Source: Acidobacteriota bacterium
Lineage (GTDB): Bacteria > Acidobacteriota > Terriglobia > Acidiferrales > UBA7541
Assembly: GCA_028877145.1 (NCBI GenBank)
Contig: JAGWOX010000007.1
Coordinates: forward strand, 1 to 39,029
Direction of reading: 5' to 3'
DNA: 39,029 nt
Position numbers and translations under genes: made by a program. Shown here piece after piece: positions 17,181-26,779 of this stretch; the stretch's first letter is position 1, and each line of letters starts with the position of its first letter. Under the pieces are notes generated by a model, which saw nothing but the letters and a program-made list of their open reading frames with translations, did no database searches and was not told where the DNA came from.

Positions 17181-17924
17181 CTAAAACCGTCCGATTATAT
17201 GCCAAACGGCAATCGCCGCAATCCGCATCACCAGCGTCGCCGTGAATCCAGAGCTGCGCAGCAAGATCGCTCCCGTCAGGTCCATTACGTAAACGAGCAC
17301 CAGCATGGCCACAAGCCCGGCCGAAGCCGGCGAGACGTGGAACAACGCCCAGTGGCGCTGCGCGGCCATCGTGAATGGCTCGATTGCCGATATGACCACG
17401 GCGATTATCCAGAACGTACCACTCGGCCAGCGCCGAGCCAGCAGCAGCGTTCCGATGAACCAGACCGTAAACGCCACGCCGAACAATGTGAAGAGAATGG
17501 CGGCACATATGGCGTCATAGCCCTGCACGAGCACCGAATGGGGAAACGGAACGCCGGGCGACGATGTGCCAAGCGCCATCGCATAGAGCCGTCCGAACCC
17601 GATGGCGTGATCGATCACTAGCAGCGCCACCCCGATCACGAGCCCGATGCCCAGCGGCGCCCAGATGCGCTGCCGATTGGTCACTTTTTCGTCCCACATA
17701 CCGGGAAAACCGATGATGTGGGCGAAGCCCGAGCCCAGAAGCAGCAAGGCGACGAAAAAGCCCAGGTCTTTCCAGGAGAAAATCGCCTGCTGCGAAGGGT
17801 TCATGCTTGGAACGTGAACCACCGTCTCGACAAGCTTGCCGAGAATGAGCAGGGCGACGACGGCCCACATCGCCTTGTGCGACGCCTTCAGTTTTCCGCC
17901 GGTCGTGGGTTCATTCTCTTCCAC
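17181..17924 (-). CDS. Polytopic membrane protein of unknown function
   Basis: The 247 residues contain about seven hydrophobic segments (about 19-38, 51-70, 86-106, 135-163, 172-190, 203-222 and 228-245). Charged ends (MEENEPTTGGKLKASHK) lie outside the membrane. Recognisable spots are HVPSMNPSQQAIFSWKDLGF, FGRLYAMALGTSSPGVPFPH and the end RIAAIAVWHIIGRF. I do not recognise the family. It begins 10 bp after the FAH-family gene, so the two are probably co-transcribed, but this gives no clue to function. Confidence 0.7.
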   Translation of the reverse strand: MEENEPTTGGKLKASHKAMWAVVALLILGKLVETVVHVPSMNPSQQAIFSWKDLGFFVALLLLGSGFAHIIGFPGMWDEKVTNRQRIWAPLGIGLVIGVALLVIDHAIGFGRLYAMALGTSSPGVPFPHSVLVQGYDAICAAILFTLFGVAFTVWFIGTLLLARRWPSGTFWIIAVVISAIEPFTMAAQRHWALFHVSPASAGLVAMLVLVYVMDLTGAILLRSSGFTATLVMRIAAIAVWHIIGRF

Positions 17925-17934
17925 GGGAACTTCC

Positions 17935-18717
17935 TTATCCCTTGCGCATCGCTACAGGATTCGAGAGCTTCCCTATGCCTTCGATCACGATCTCGACAAC
18001 GTCCCCGGCGGCCAGCGGCCCGATCCCTTCCGGCGTGCCGGTGGCGATGACGTCGCCGGGAAGCAGTGTCATGACGTTGGAGATGAAACGCATCTGCTCG
18101 TCGATCGCGAAGAGCATCTCCGAGCTGTCACCGTACTGGTGTACCTTGCCATTCACGAGAGTCTGAAGGCGAGCCTTTCTCCAGTCGAATTCGGTTTCGA
18201 GCACGGGACCCATCGGGCAGAACGTGTCGTAGCCCTTGGCGCGGGCGAACAGCCCGTCCTTTTTCTGGAAGTCGCGCGCGCTGACATCGTTCAGGCAGGT
18301 GAAACCTGCGATGTACGGCTCGATGGCCTCGTCGGGCCCGATGCGTGAGCATTTCCGTCCAATCACCACGGCGAGTTCGCCCTCGTAATCCACGCGAGCG
18401 GATTCCGGCGGCAGTTCGATCGTATCGTCCGGCCCGATGATCGACGATGGCGGTTTCAGGAAAATCAGCGGCTCCTCAGGCACCTGCCTCCCCATCTCCT
18501 CTGCGTGTTTGCGGTAATTCCTCGCCATGCCCACGATCTTCGACGGAGTGGCTATCGGCGCCAACAACTTGACACGGTCGAGCGGCCAGCTCTCACCGGT
18601 GCGCGACAGCCCGGCGGGCCATGCGCCCTTCACTTCATGAACTTTGTCGCCTTCGAGCACTCCGTCACGGATCGCTCCATCAGCGGAACCGGACACGCGA
18701 AACCGGCACAGCTTCAT
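17935..18717 (-). CDS. Fumarylacetoacetate hydrolase (FAH) family protein
   Basis: The 260-residue protein has a short N-terminal domain and the FAH catalytic fold. Motifs include KIVGMARNYRKHAEEMG (about 60-76), LIFLKPPSSIIGPDD, the metal-binding EGELAVVIGRKC, YIAGFTCLNDVSARDFQKKD (about 134-153) and the end LLPGDVIATGTPEGIGPL. The acidic metal ligands expected in EGE and D are present. Enzymes of this group hydrolyse or decarboxylate acylpyruvates and related C-C bonded diketones, or isomerise homoprotocatechuate products; the true substrate is unknown. A membrane protein gene follows after 10 bp. Confidence 0.92.
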   Translation of the reverse strand: MKLCRFRVSGSADGAIRDGVLEGDKVHEVKGAWPAGLSRTGESWPLDRVKLLAPIATPSKIVGMARNYRKHAEEMGRQVPEEPLIFLKPPSSIIGPDDTIELPPESARVDYEGELAVVIGRKCSRIGPDEAIEPYIAGFTCLNDVSARDFQKKDGLFARAKGYDTFCPMGPVLETEFDWRKARLQTLVNGKVHQYGDSSEMLFAIDEQMRFISNVMTLLPGDVIATGTPEGIGPLAAGDVVEIVIEGIGKLSNPVAMRKG

Positions 18718-18806
18718 TGCCCCTCCTGACAGGTCTGGAAATCCGGAACGACTTCGCAGCCGAACGGCCGCGCCCGGTTACGACATCAAGCGCCGAGCGG
18801 GTTTTC

Positions 18807-19988
18807 TCACCGCGGCCCGCCTCCCGCCTTCGGCACGCTGGCCGTGACGGGAGCGCTCGCCTGGCTCTCGTTTCCCGCCGGGTCCACCGCCGTTACCGTG
18901 TACGAATAGCTCCGGCCGGGCGTAACCGTCGTGTCCCGAAACGCAGGAGCAGCGAGCACTTGCCGGTTCAAGCGCGCGCTGCGCTGGCCCGGCTGCTCGC
19001 TGCGGTAGACATTATATCCGGCAAGATTCGCTTCGCCACCGATTTCCCAGGACAGGTCCACTTCCGGTGAACCGCCTGGTGTCCGCAGCGGGATTGCCGT
19101 CAGCCCCTCCGGCGCCGCTGGCGGCGCCAGGACGACCTGCACCACGACAGCCTCCGAATCCGCCGACTCCACCTCTTTCCCGTTCACTTGCGCGACGCCA
19201 CGCACAGTGTAGCGGTAGCTCCGGCCCGGCTCGACGGCGGTGTCGCGATAAGACATCCCTGTCGTCGCGCCCGATGCCAGAGGCGCAGCAGTCGCCGTGC
19301 CGCCCGGGCCGATCTCGGTCCGGTAGATCAGAAACGTCTCTGGAGATGGCGATGAGCCGGGCTGTGGCGCTTGCCAACGCAGGTCGACCGCGCCGCCGGT
19401 CATCGTGGCCGTCAACTCGCGCACCGGCTCGGGCGGAACAGCCAGCGTGACCTCCTCCGGCTTCGACGGCGCCGACCATTCGCTCGATCCCGCCGCCGTC
19501 CGCACTTTGTAAGTGACATGCTGGCCGCGATGCTGCTGAAATTCATCGGCAGTGAGCGCGTCGGTCCACGTGACGGTGTCTCCGGTCAGGTCGCCGGCAA
19601 GCTGATGCGCGCTCAGAGTAACAGTGGGAGGGCCGGAGACGGCCGCAGCCTGTGGTTGCGCAGCGGCGAACTGAAAATCGCGATAGATCTCGATGCGAGG
19701 AGGGCCGGCGAGCGATTTTCCTTCGGTGGACTGCCGAGGCAGCGTGAAGTGGAGCACCACCCCCGTGCCGGCCTGATGTATCTGGAGATCGGTGACGCTT
19801 TCCGGCACCAGTTCGCTTGGCGCACGCGGTGCGCCGGGCGCGGCGCATCCGGCCAGGGCCATGATCGCCGAGAGCAGGAGGGCCAGGGACACGCCCGGCT
19901 GGCGGCGCAAGTACTCGCGATGAAGGTTCGGCAACAGCCGCGTGGGGCGGCGCGGTGAGGCGCTCGAAAGGCCGTATCGAGTCGGCAA
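18807..19988 (-). CDS. Lipoprotein with fibronectin type III domains
   Basis: The protein carries a lipoprotein signal, SLALLLSAIMALAGC, then an Ala/Pro linker and three fibronectin-III-like units. The first starts about residue 63 (VTDLQIHQAGTGVVLHFTLP), the second about 173 (VRELTATMTGGAVDLRW, ending PGRSYRYTVRGV) and the third about 293 (EGLTAIPLRTPGGSPEVDLSW, ending TPGRSYSYTVTAVDPAGNES). FN3 modules usually mediate adhesion or scaffolding at the cell surface. The start is uncertain: the frame opens at a TTG (19988), but no ribosome-binding site is seen and a TTG at 19910 would give a typical short signal peptide. The gene begins 13 bp after hslU. Confidence 0.8.
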   Translation of the reverse strand: MPTRYGLSSASPRRPTRLLPNLHREYLRRQPGVSLALLLSAIMALAGCAAPGAPRAPSELVPESVTDLQIHQAGTGVVLHFTLPRQSTEGKSLAGPPRIEIYRDFQFAAAQPQAAAVSGPPTVTLSAHQLAGDLTGDTVTWTDALTADEFQQHRGQHVTYKVRTAAGSSEWSAPSKPEEVTLAVPPEPVRELTATMTGGAVDLRWQAPQPGSSPSPETFLIYRTEIGPGGTATAAPLASGATTGMSYRDTAVEPGRSYRYTVRGVAQVNGKEVESADSEAVVVQVVLAPPAAPEGLTAIPLRTPGGSPEVDLSWEIGGEANLAGYNVYRSEQPGQRSARLNRQVLAAPAFRDTTVTPGRSYSYTVTAVDPAGNESQASAPVTASVPKAGGGPR

Positions 19989-20001
19989 CGGGTTCAGAGA
20001 C

Positions 20002-21411
20002 TCAGAGAATGTAGCGGCTCAGATCCTGGTTTTTGACGATTTCCGCGAGCTGTTTCGACACGTAGGCGGCGTCGATTTTCACCGTCTTCTTCTTCAATTC
20101 GGGCGCCTCGAACGAGATGTCGTCGAGCACGCGTTCCATGATCGTGTGCAGGCGGCGCGCGCCGATGTTTTCCGTTTGCTCGTTGACGACGGCGGCGAAA
20201 TTCGCCAGCGTGGTCACCGCGTCGTCGGTGAACTGCAGGCGCAGTCCCTCGGTTTCGAGCAGCGCTGTGTATTGCTTGATCAGCGCGTTCTTGGGCTCGG
20301 TGAGGATGCGGACGAAATCGGCTTCGCTCAGCGTGCTCAACTCGACGCGGATGGGGAAGCGGCCCTGGAGTTCGGGAATCATGTCGGAAGGCTTGGTGAC
20401 GTGGAAGGCTCCGGCGGCGATGAAGAGGATGTGATCCGTGCGGATCATGCCATAGCGGGTGTTGATCGTGGTGCCTTCGACGATCGGTAGCAGGTCGCGC
20501 TGCACGCCCTCGCGGCTCACATCGGGGCCGTGGCCGGATTCACGCCCGGCCACCTTGTCGATCTCGTCGATGAAGATGATTCCCATCTGCTCGGCGCGCT
20601 CGGTGGCCGCGCGCGTCACCTGGTCCATGTCGATCAGCCGGTTTTCCTCTTCCTGCACCAGGTAGTCGAACGCCTCGGCCACCGTCACTTTCCGCTTCTT
20701 CTTCGTCTGGCCGAAGAAATTCGACAGCATGTCCTTGATGTTGACGTCCATCTCCTCGACGCCCTGGTTCGAGATGATCTCGAAGGCCGGCATCGCCCGT
20801 TCGCGCACTTCCACTTCCACCATCCGCTGGTCCAGCTTGCCTTCGCGGAGCTGGGTGCGCAGCTTTTCGCGCGTTCGGGCGGACTGTTCGGCGCGGGTGG
20901 GATCGATCGATGGCTCGGCCGAGCCGGGCAGCAAAAGGTCGAGCAGCCGTTCCTCGGCGGCCTGTTCGGCACGCTCGGCCACTTCGTCGAGTTTCTCCTC
21001 ACGCACCATGTCGATCGCCACTTCCACCAGATCGCGCACCATCGACTCGACGTCGCGACCCACGTAGCCCACTTCGGTGTATTTCGACGCCTCGACTTTC
21101 ACAAACGGGCATCCGGCCAGCCGCGCCAGGCGCCGCGCGATCTCCGTCTTCCCGACGCCGGTCGGGCCGATCATCAGGATGTTTTTCGGCAGAATTTCCT
21201 CGGCGATTTGCGGATCGAGCCGCTGCCGCCGCACGCGGTTCCGCAGCGCCACCGCCACGGCGCGCTTCGCCGGAGCCTGGCCCACGATGTACTTGTCCAG
21301 TTCGAGCACGATTTCCCGCGGCGTCAGCTCGTCGAAAGTCGGCATCGGCTCGGCTTCGTCGGCGGGGCGAGCGCCCGGCAGATACACCAGAGAATCCTTT
21401 TTTCCGTTCAC
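20002..21411 (-). CDS. hslU: HslU, ATPase subunit of the HslVU protease
   Basis: The 469-residue AAA+ unfoldase has [18 protein letters not shown], Walker [10 protein letters not shown] (82-90, Lys88), [20 protein letters not shown], the intermediate I-domain (about 130-250), Walker [21 protein letters not shown] with [16 protein letters not shown], and the C-terminal tail ending LSRYIL that docks into HslV. Both the pore-loop segment YVGRD and the sensor region are intact. Compared with E. coli it carries about 22 extra N-terminal residues. The start is a GTG overlapping the hslV stop by 4 bp. It unfolds substrates with ATP and feeds them to HslV. Confidence 0.97.
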   Translation of the reverse strand: MNGKKDSLVYLPGARPADEAEPMPTFDELTPREIVLELDKYIVGQAPAKRAVAVALRNRVRRQRLDPQIAEEILPKNILMIGPTGVGKTEIARRLARLAGCPFVKVEASKYTEVGYVGRDVESMVRDLVEVAIDMVREEKLDEVAERAEQAAEERLLDLLLPGSAEPSIDPTRAEQSARTREKLRTQLREGKLDQRMVEVEVRERAMPAFEIISNQGVEEMDVNIKDMLSNFFGQTKKKRKVTVAEAFDYLVQEEENRLIDMDQVTRAATERAEQMGIIFIDEIDKVAGRESGHGPDVSREGVQRDLLPIVEGTTINTRYGMIRTDHILFIAAGAFHVTKPSDMIPELQGRFPIRVELSTLSEADFVRILTEPKNALIKQYTALLETEGLRLQFTDDAVTTLANFAAVVNEQTENIGARRLHTIMERVLDDISFEAPELKKKTVKIDAAYVSKQLAEIVKNQDLSRYIL

Positions 21412-21959
21412 AGTTCTTCGACCGTAAAGTGTTCGTTCGTATAGATGCAGAGTTCGCTTGCCATGCGCATCGCCTCCTGGGCGATGTCTTTCGCGTTCAG
21501 TTTGGTGTGCCGGGCCAGCGCCCGCGCCGCGGCCAGCGCATAAGGCCCTCCCGAACCGATCGCGCAGAGCCCGTCGTCCGGTTCAATCACGTCGCCGTTA
21601 CCGGAGAGCAGGAGCGTCTGCTTCCCATCGGCCACGACCAGCAGCGCCTCCAAATGCCGCAGCGAGCGGTCGGTGCGCCAGTCCTTGGCCAGCTCGACGG
21701 CCGAGCGCGCCAGGTTGCCGTGATGCTCCTGCAGCTTGGCTTCGAAGCGGGAAAAGAGGGAAAGGGCGTCAGCGGTGCTGCCGGCGAAACCCGCCAGGAC
21801 CTTGTCGTTGAACAACCGGCGGATTTTCTTGGCTGAATGTTTCACGACGGTGTCACCCATGGTGACCTGCCCGTCGCCCGCCAGCACGACTTTATTGTCC
21901 CGGCGAACGCACAAAACCGTTGTGCCGTGCATCGGTGCGAACTGTCGAGCTTGCTGCAT
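21408..21959 (-). CDS. hslV: HslV, peptidase subunit of the HslVU protease
   Basis: The 183-residue protein matches HslV throughout: [75 protein letters not shown] and the end [13 protein letters not shown]. The catalytic residue should be the first Thr of the TT pair (residue 13), exposed by removal of a short propeptide; an ATG at residue 10 (MHGTT) is an alternative start. HslV forms a double hexameric ring that degrades proteins delivered by HslU, encoded by the overlapping downstream gene. Confidence 0.96.
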   Translation of the reverse strand: MQQARQFAPMHGTTVLCVRRDNKVVLAGDGQVTMGDTVVKHSAKKIRRLFNDKVLAGFAGSTADALSLFSRFEAKLQEHHGNLARSAVELAKDWRTDRSLRHLEALLVVADGKQTLLLSGNGDVIEPDDGLCAIGSGGPYALAAARALARHTKLNAKDIAQEAMRMASELCIYTNEHFTVEEL

Positions 21960-22003
21960 TCGGCCATTATACCTTCCCGGCGTCCGGGCGGCATCCCGGG
22001 CTC

Positions 22004-22837
22004 CTAGAAGAAGTGTTTCTTCTTTTTCTTGCTTCCGCCGAGTTGGTTCCAGCGCTCCTCGAGCGACTGGCGGGTGAAAAGGTCGGATTTCAGTCCGGCG
22101 TTGTAATGGCAGGTTCTCACGAAAAACTGGAACACATTGTTCCCGTCCCGCGTGCGCGTGTCCTGAGACGGCGTTTCGATGCCTTCCAACTTCTGGTAAT
22201 TGGAAAACATCTCGGTTTCAATCGTCCGCGCATGCGTATTCGGGTCGCGGCTGATGTAATCGGCGCGCACGGGCAGATGCGTCAGGCGGGAGATGGCGAT
22301 CCTGATCGTGAGGTGTTCGGGGTTGGTCAGTTCCACCCAATCGACTTCCTTGAGATCGACCACGTCGCGTCCGCCATATTCGTAATCGAGTCCGGGCTCT
22401 TTCATCTGGAAACGGAACAGGTTGTTGATGTCGCGTTTCAGCCCCTTCTGAAAATCGGCGACCGCGTCGGGCGACATGTCAGTAACTCCGCCACGGTCCA
22501 GCGACCACCCCTGGTTGCCGTTATAGACGTCGATGATGTTCCGTTTCTCGGAATATTCGGTGCGCTCCTTGTCCGGAAACAGGCTGAAGTCGTACACCTT
22601 CTGGTAGTTGATCAACTGATTGTTGTGGCCGAAGAGGGCGACGCGGCCCTCGCAGGTCTGGTCGCGCACGTTGAGGTAAGTCTGGCCGCCGAGCGCTTCG
22701 ATCGCCTGCTGGATGATCTGTTTCGCCTTTGCAGCGCTCTGGGCCGGCGTCAGCACGCCTTCCTGGGCTCGGGCGCCGACCGCCGCTACGAGCCCCAGCG
22801 CCGCGACAACCACCATACGTTTCCAATTTATCCGCAC
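22004..22837 (-). CDS. Exported LolA-like (outer-membrane lipoprotein sorting-like) protein
   Basis: The 277-residue protein has a signal peptide ([19 protein letters not shown] within 8-26) and a mature beta-rich part with [20 protein letters not shown], a Trp-containing stretch [20 protein letters not shown], and [20 protein letters not shown]. This resembles the LolA/outer-membrane lipoprotein-sorting fold seen in many acidobacterial exported proteins of unknown role. The C-terminus is unusual, [11 protein letters not shown], with five lysines. The GTG start overlaps the SDR gene by 10 bp; an ATG at 22816 is possible. It appears to be the last gene of the run that starts at cobO. The fold call is tentative. 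Confidence 0.7.
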   Translation of the reverse strand: MRINWKRMVVVAALGLVAAVGARAQEGVLTPAQSAAKAKQIIQQAIEALGGQTYLNVRDQTCEGRVALFGHNNQLINYQKVYDFSLFPDKERTEYSEKRNIIDVYNGNQGWSLDRGGVTDMSPDAVADFQKGLKRDINNLFRFQMKEPGLDYEYGGRDVVDLKEVDWVELTNPEHLTIRIAISRLTHLPVRADYISRDPNTHARTIETEMFSNYQKLEGIETPSQDTRTRDGNNVFQFFVRTCHYNAGLKSDLFTRQSLEERWNQLGGSKKKKKHFF

Positions 22838-23592
22838 AATACCGATCCCCCGTTTACGTTGAGAATCTCTCCGGTGATAAAGGTTGCCAGATCGGAAGCG
22901 AGGAAAAGGACCGGACCGGCGATTTCCTCAGGCGTTGCCACCCGGCCGAGGGGGATCTGGCCGAGAGCGAATTTCCGCCCGGCCTTCGCTTCGAGTACCG
23001 GCTTCGACATATCCGTGTCCACCCAGCCCGGAGCCACGCAGTTCACCAGGATTCCGTAACGCGCCAACTCAGTCGAGAGGGCCTTGATGAAACTGATCAC
23101 GGCGCCCTTGCTCGCCGCGTAGTGCGAATGAAACGCTTCGCCACGCTGTCCAGCCGTCGAGCTGATCGCGATGATGCGGCCGGAGCGCTGCGCGATCATC
23201 GACGGCGCCGCGAAATGTGCGAGCGAGAAGACGCTCTTCAGGTTCGCCCGCATCATATCGTCCCACTGGCGCTCGGTCATCTGCTCGATCGGGATGTCTT
23301 CAGCGTTCCAGATGCCGGAATTGGCGACAAGGATGTCGAGCCGGCCCAGCCGCTCGAGCGCGAACTCGACGAGTTTGCGAGAATTATCCGCCACGCGCAG
23401 GTCCGCTTGCATCCCCTCGACGCGAGTGCCGTGCTTGCGCGCCTCCTGCTCGACGAGTCGAGCCGCTTCCTTGTCGCGGCGGAAGTTGAAGACCACGTCC
23501 GCGCCGGCCTGAGCGAACAATTTCACCATCGCCGCGCCGATGCCGCGCGAACCGCCGCTGATCAGGGCCCCCTTGCCCGCCAGAGAAATCAT
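22828..23592 (-). CDS. Short-chain dehydrogenase/reductase, 3-oxoacyl-ACP reductase-like
   Basis: From the ATG at 23592 (GGAGGG just upstream) the protein has 254 residues. It has the cofactor motif SGGSRGIG (12-19), NSGIW in place of NAG, the catalytic set Ser144/145 (ISSTAG), Tyr158 and Lys162 (YAASK), and VAPGWVDTDMSKP near 208. The end, [17 protein letters not shown], is normal for FabG-type enzymes. The fingerprint FNFRRD after the second strand suggests NADPH preference. It may reduce 3-oxoacyl groups, but many SDRs of this type act on other substrates. It starts inside the stop codon of the upstream GATase gene. Confidence 0.93.
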   Translation of the reverse strand: MISLAGKGALISGGSRGIGAAMVKLFAQAGADVVFNFRRDKEAARLVEQEARKHGTRVEGMQADLRVADNSRKLVEFALERLGRLDILVANSGIWNAEDIPIEQMTERQWDDMMRANLKSVFSLAHFAAPSMIAQRSGRIIAISSTAGQRGEAFHSHYAASKGAVISFIKALSTELARYGILVNCVAPGWVDTDMSKPVLEAKAGRKFALGQIPLGRVATPEEIAGPVLFLASDLATFITGEILNVNGGSVLCG

Positions 23593-24434
23593 CTGCCCTC
23601 CGCCTCGTTTTGAGCTCCCGCCACGCTTTCCGAACCGCGGCCGGTATCTCTCGACTCCCGCGCCGACCGCACCAGGTCCCGGAAGAGCGCCCGGGCCAAC
23701 CGCACGCCTGAATCCCCTTCGCTCGAGCTTTCGTTCCGCTGCCGCTCCGGGTGCCACTGCGCGCCAACCACCCAGTGAGCGCGGCTTTCCAGTTCCACCG
23801 CTTCAATGACGCCGTCGGGCGATATCGCCGTCACCCGCAAATTGCGGCCGGGCATCCGAATCGACTGGTGATGCGAGCTGTTCACCACCGTTTCCGCAGT
23901 TTCGCCCAGACGCGATACGACCGAGCCCGCCAGGAGGCGGGCCGGATGATGCGGTTCGGGCATTCCGCGCTCGCGTTCCCATTTGTGGGTCAGGCTGCCG
24001 CGCAATTCGCTCGGGATGTCCTGCACCAGCGTGCCGCCGCGGTAGACGTTCAGCAGTTGCGTTCCGTAGCAGATCGCCAAAACCGGCTTGCCTTCTGCGA
24101 AGGCCCAATCGAGCAGGACCAGATCGGTCTGCTCGCGCCGCTCGTCGGGCTCGGCCGTCTCCGCGCGAGACGTTTCCCCGTAACGCGCCGGGTTCACATC
24201 AGCCGGGCTGCCCGGCAGCACGATCCCATCCAGTTCGGAAGCTTGTTGCTTGAGTTGCTCCTCGGTAAGAAAGAGGGAAAGCGGTCGCGGCTCGCCCCCC
24301 GCAAGCTCGACCGCTCTGGCATAAGGCTCAATCTTTTCGCGGTTTCCAGCCTGTTCTTCGCTCGCGAGCCGAAAGGGAATCCCGATTCGCGGCCGGTTCT
24401 GAGAATCAAGTCCTGCGGCTTCTGTCTCCTGCAT
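23589..24434 (-). CDS. Class I glutamine amidotransferase-like hydrolase (peptidase C26, PuuD-like)
   Basis: From the ATG at 24434 the protein has 281 residues. The catalytic cysteine lies in AICYGTQLLNVYRGG (Cys122) and the His-Glu pair in GAQWHPER (His228, Glu230). VLPGSPADVNPARY near 73-86 and NSSHHQSIRMPG near 185 are also typical of gamma-glutamyl-gamma-aminobutyrate hydrolases. It should hydrolyse a gamma-glutamyl amide bond; the substrate is unknown because no polyamine genes lie nearby. A TTG at 24473 would extend it by 13 residues. It overlaps the SDR gene by 4 bp. Confidence 0.9.
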   Translation of the reverse strand: MQETEAAGLDSQNRPRIGIPFRLASEEQAGNREKIEPYARAVELAGGEPRPLSLFLTEEQLKQQASELDGIVLPGSPADVNPARYGETSRAETAEPDERREQTDLVLLDWAFAEGKPVLAICYGTQLLNVYRGGTLVQDIPSELRGSLTHKWERERGMPEPHHPARLLAGSVVSRLGETAETVVNSSHHQSIRMPGRNLRVTAISPDGVIEAVELESRAHWVVGAQWHPERQRNESSSEGDSGVRLARALFRDLVRSARESRDTGRGSESVAGAQNEAEGR

Positions 24435-24512
24435 AGATATAGAAAGCGTAGCATCCCAACGGGAGGGAGACAACGGTCCCGGCCAATCTCCCGCTCAGAC
24501 GAGCTGGCCGGC

Positions 24513-25883
24513 CTACCCCGCAATCCCTTCGGCTCTCGGCGTCGAAACAGGGTGGCGTGTGATTTCTTCGACGAGGGCCCGCAGGTCTCCGGCCAAGTAG
24601 AGAGATCCCGTGACGAAAACAACGTCGTTTGGGCCTGCAAGCTTCAGCGCCCTGCGCAACGCACCGGCCGGATCGGCGACCTGTTCGCAATGCGGGGCCA
24701 GGTGACCCGTCATTGCGGCGAGCGCGTCCACCGAGATGGCGCGGCCCTGGCGTGGCTGGGTCAAAATCACCTGCCCAGCGCGGGGAAAGAGCAGGCCCGC
24801 GATTTCGTCTACGGCCTTGTCACGCATGGCGCCGTAGACCAGCAGCACGCGCCGGCCTCCGAAGTGTTCGTCCCAGAAATCCGCCAGCTCCCTGGCTCCA
24901 GCCGGATTGTGCGTGCCGTCCAAATAGATCACCGGCTGCTCGCCAAAGCGCTCGAGCCGCGCTGGCCAGCGGGTTCGCGCGATTCCTCGTTCGATGCTCT
25001 CCCTCGTCACCGGCCGGCCACTCCGCGCCAGGATTCGCGCTGCCGCCAGCGCCGCGAGCGCGTTGCGCAGTTGATAGCGCCCGGCCAGTGAAGGTTGCAG
25101 CGCGAAGGCCTCGCCCGAATCGATGTGCACCGCGGTCGCGCGGTAACGGCCGTCCTCGTCCTTCACGCTCTCGAGGCGGAAATCGCGGTCGATCTCGATC
25201 ACTGGCGCACCGGCTTCCGCCGCCCGGCGTTCGACGACCTTCCGCGCACGTGGGCGCTCGATTGCCAGAACCACGGGCACGCCCGGCTTCACGATGGCCG
25301 CCTTTTCCGCGGTGATCTGCTCGATCGAATGGCCGAGGTAGTCCTCGTGATCGAAATCGATCTGGGTGATAACAGCGACTTCCGGGGTGACGATATTTGT
25401 CGCGTCCAGCCGCCCGCCCATCCCCACTTCGAGCACGGCGTACTCCACCTTTCGCCCCGCGAATATCTCAAACGCCATCGCCGTCAGGCATTCGAAATAG
25501 GTGGGATGCGCGGCAAGTTCCCCGCTTGCCAGCAGTCGTTCGATGAGTTCGCTCAGCACGGTAAAGCTCCGCGCGAATTCCTCGTCGGAAACCGGCTTCC
25601 CGCAGAGCTGGATTCGCTCGTTGATACGTTCCAGGTGGGGCGAGGTGTACAGGCCGGTCCGGAGGCCGGACTCGCGCAGCACCGCTTCGATCATCGCCGC
25701 AGTCGAGCCTTTGCCGTTGGTTCCCGCGACGTGAACTGAAGGGAACTTTGTTTGGGGCTCACCGAGATGGCGGGCCAGCAGGCGAATATTGTCCAGGTCG
25801 AATTTCTGCACCTTTGCCTGCCGGGGCGCCGCGAGTTCGCGCCCAAGGGTCAGCAGGTATTTCACCGCTTCCGCGTACGTCAT
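24513..25883 (-). CDS. folC: Folylpolyglutamate synthase / dihydrofolate synthase
   Basis: The 456-residue Mur-ligase-family protein has the P-loop AGTNGKGSTAAMIEAVLRESG (P-loop G54-S60), TGLYTSPHLERINERI, the omega-loop region FECLTAMAFEIFA and LEVGMGGRLDATNIVTPEVA (about 152-171), followed by IDFDHEDYLGHSIEQITAEKA. The C-terminal domain holds YLDGTHNPAGARELADFW. It joins glutamate to dihydropteroate and then adds further glutamates, consuming ATP, in folate synthesis. It starts 41 bp after accD, the same neighbour as in several proteobacteria. Confidence 0.96.
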   Translation of the reverse strand: MTYAEAVKYLLTLGRELAAPRQAKVQKFDLDNIRLLARHLGEPQTKFPSVHVAGTNGKGSTAAMIEAVLRESGLRTGLYTSPHLERINERIQLCGKPVSDEEFARSFTVLSELIERLLASGELAAHPTYFECLTAMAFEIFAGRKVEYAVLEVGMGGRLDATNIVTPEVAVITQIDFDHEDYLGHSIEQITAEKAAIVKPGVPVVLAIERPRARKVVERRAAEAGAPVIEIDRDFRLESVKDEDGRYRATAVHIDSGEAFALQPSLAGRYQLRNALAALAAARILARSGRPVTRESIERGIARTRWPARLERFGEQPVIYLDGTHNPAGARELADFWDEHFGGRRVLLVYGAMRDKAVDEIAGLLFPRAGQVILTQPRQGRAISVDALAAMTGHLAPHCEQVADPAGALRRALKLAGPNDVVFVTGSLYLAGDLRALVEEITRHPVSTPRAEGIAG

Positions 25884-25924
25884 TCTCGTTCCCTACTCCT
25901 GGCCCTTGGACGATGTCCACCCCG

Positions 25925-26776
25925 CTAGGCAAGAAAGAAATCGAACGCGTTTGTGATGTAGCTCTTCAATTCGCGCCGGTCGACCACCGCGTCCAGGAAA
26001 CCATGCTCGAGCAGAAATTCCGAGCGCTGGAATCCTTTGGGGAGCTTCTGCCGGATGGTTTGTTCGATCACGCGCGGGCCGGCGAAGCCGATCAGCGCTC
26101 CCGGCTCAGCGATGTTCAGGTCGCCCAGCAGCGCGTAGCTGGCCGTTACCCCTCCGGTTGTGGGATCGGTGAGCACGGAGATGAACGGGACGCGCCGTTC
26201 GTCCATGCGCGCCGCCGCCGCGGAAACTTTCGCCAGCTGCATCAGGCTGATCACGCCCTCCATCATTCGCGCGCCGCCGGAGCAGGAAACAATCACGAGC
26301 GGCGTCGCTTTCTCCGCCGCCAGTTCCATGGCCCGCGTCACCTTCTCTCCCACCACCGCTCCCATCGAGCCGCCAATGAACCCGAACTCCATCGAGCAGC
26401 AGATCACACCCCGCCCGTTCATTTGACCCTCGACGGTGACGATCGCATCGGCCATGCCCAGCCGCTGCTGTGCATCGTGCAGGCGGGAGGAATAGGATCG
26501 CGTGTCGACAAAACCGAGCGGGTCGCTTGAGGCCAACTCCGCGTCGTGCTCGATCCAATCGCCCTCATCGAGCAGCAGCTCCAGCCGCTTCGCCGCGCTC
26601 AGGCGGAAGTGGTAGTCGCACTTCGGGCACATCTGCCAGTTCTGTTCCAGGTCCTTTTTCCAGATGATCGCGCGGCATTCGTCGCACTTCACCCACAGCC
26701 CTTCGGTGCGAACCCGGCGCTCCTCTTCCGGGGGCGTCTCGATGGCCTTGCGGTCGCGTTTGAACCAGGTGGTCAT
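25925..26776 (-). CDS. accD: Acetyl-CoA carboxylase carboxyltransferase subunit beta
   Basis: The 283-residue protein begins with the four-cysteine zinc ribbon (Cys31, Cys34, Cys50, Cys53; WVKCDECR and QMCPKCDYH). The crotonase-like domain follows with FGFIGGSMGAVVGEKVTRA, SCSGGARMMEGVISLMQL, VLTDPTTGGVTASYALLGD and AGPRVIEQTIRQKLPKGFQR. With AccA it transfers carboxyl to acetyl-CoA to make malonyl-CoA for fatty-acid synthesis. No accA is in the window. It is 3 bp after cobO and 41 bp before folC. Confidence 0.96.
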   Translation of the reverse strand: MTTWFKRDRKAIETPPEEERRVRTEGLWVKCDECRAIIWKKDLEQNWQMCPKCDYHFRLSAAKRLELLLDEGDWIEHDAELASSDPLGFVDTRSYSSRLHDAQQRLGMADAIVTVEGQMNGRGVICCSMEFGFIGGSMGAVVGEKVTRAMELAAEKATPLVIVSCSGGARMMEGVISLMQLAKVSAAAARMDERRVPFISVLTDPTTGGVTASYALLGDLNIAEPGALIGFAGPRVIEQTIRQKLPKGFQRSEFLLEHGFLDAVVDRRELKSYITNAFDFFLA

Positions 26777-26779
26777 GGG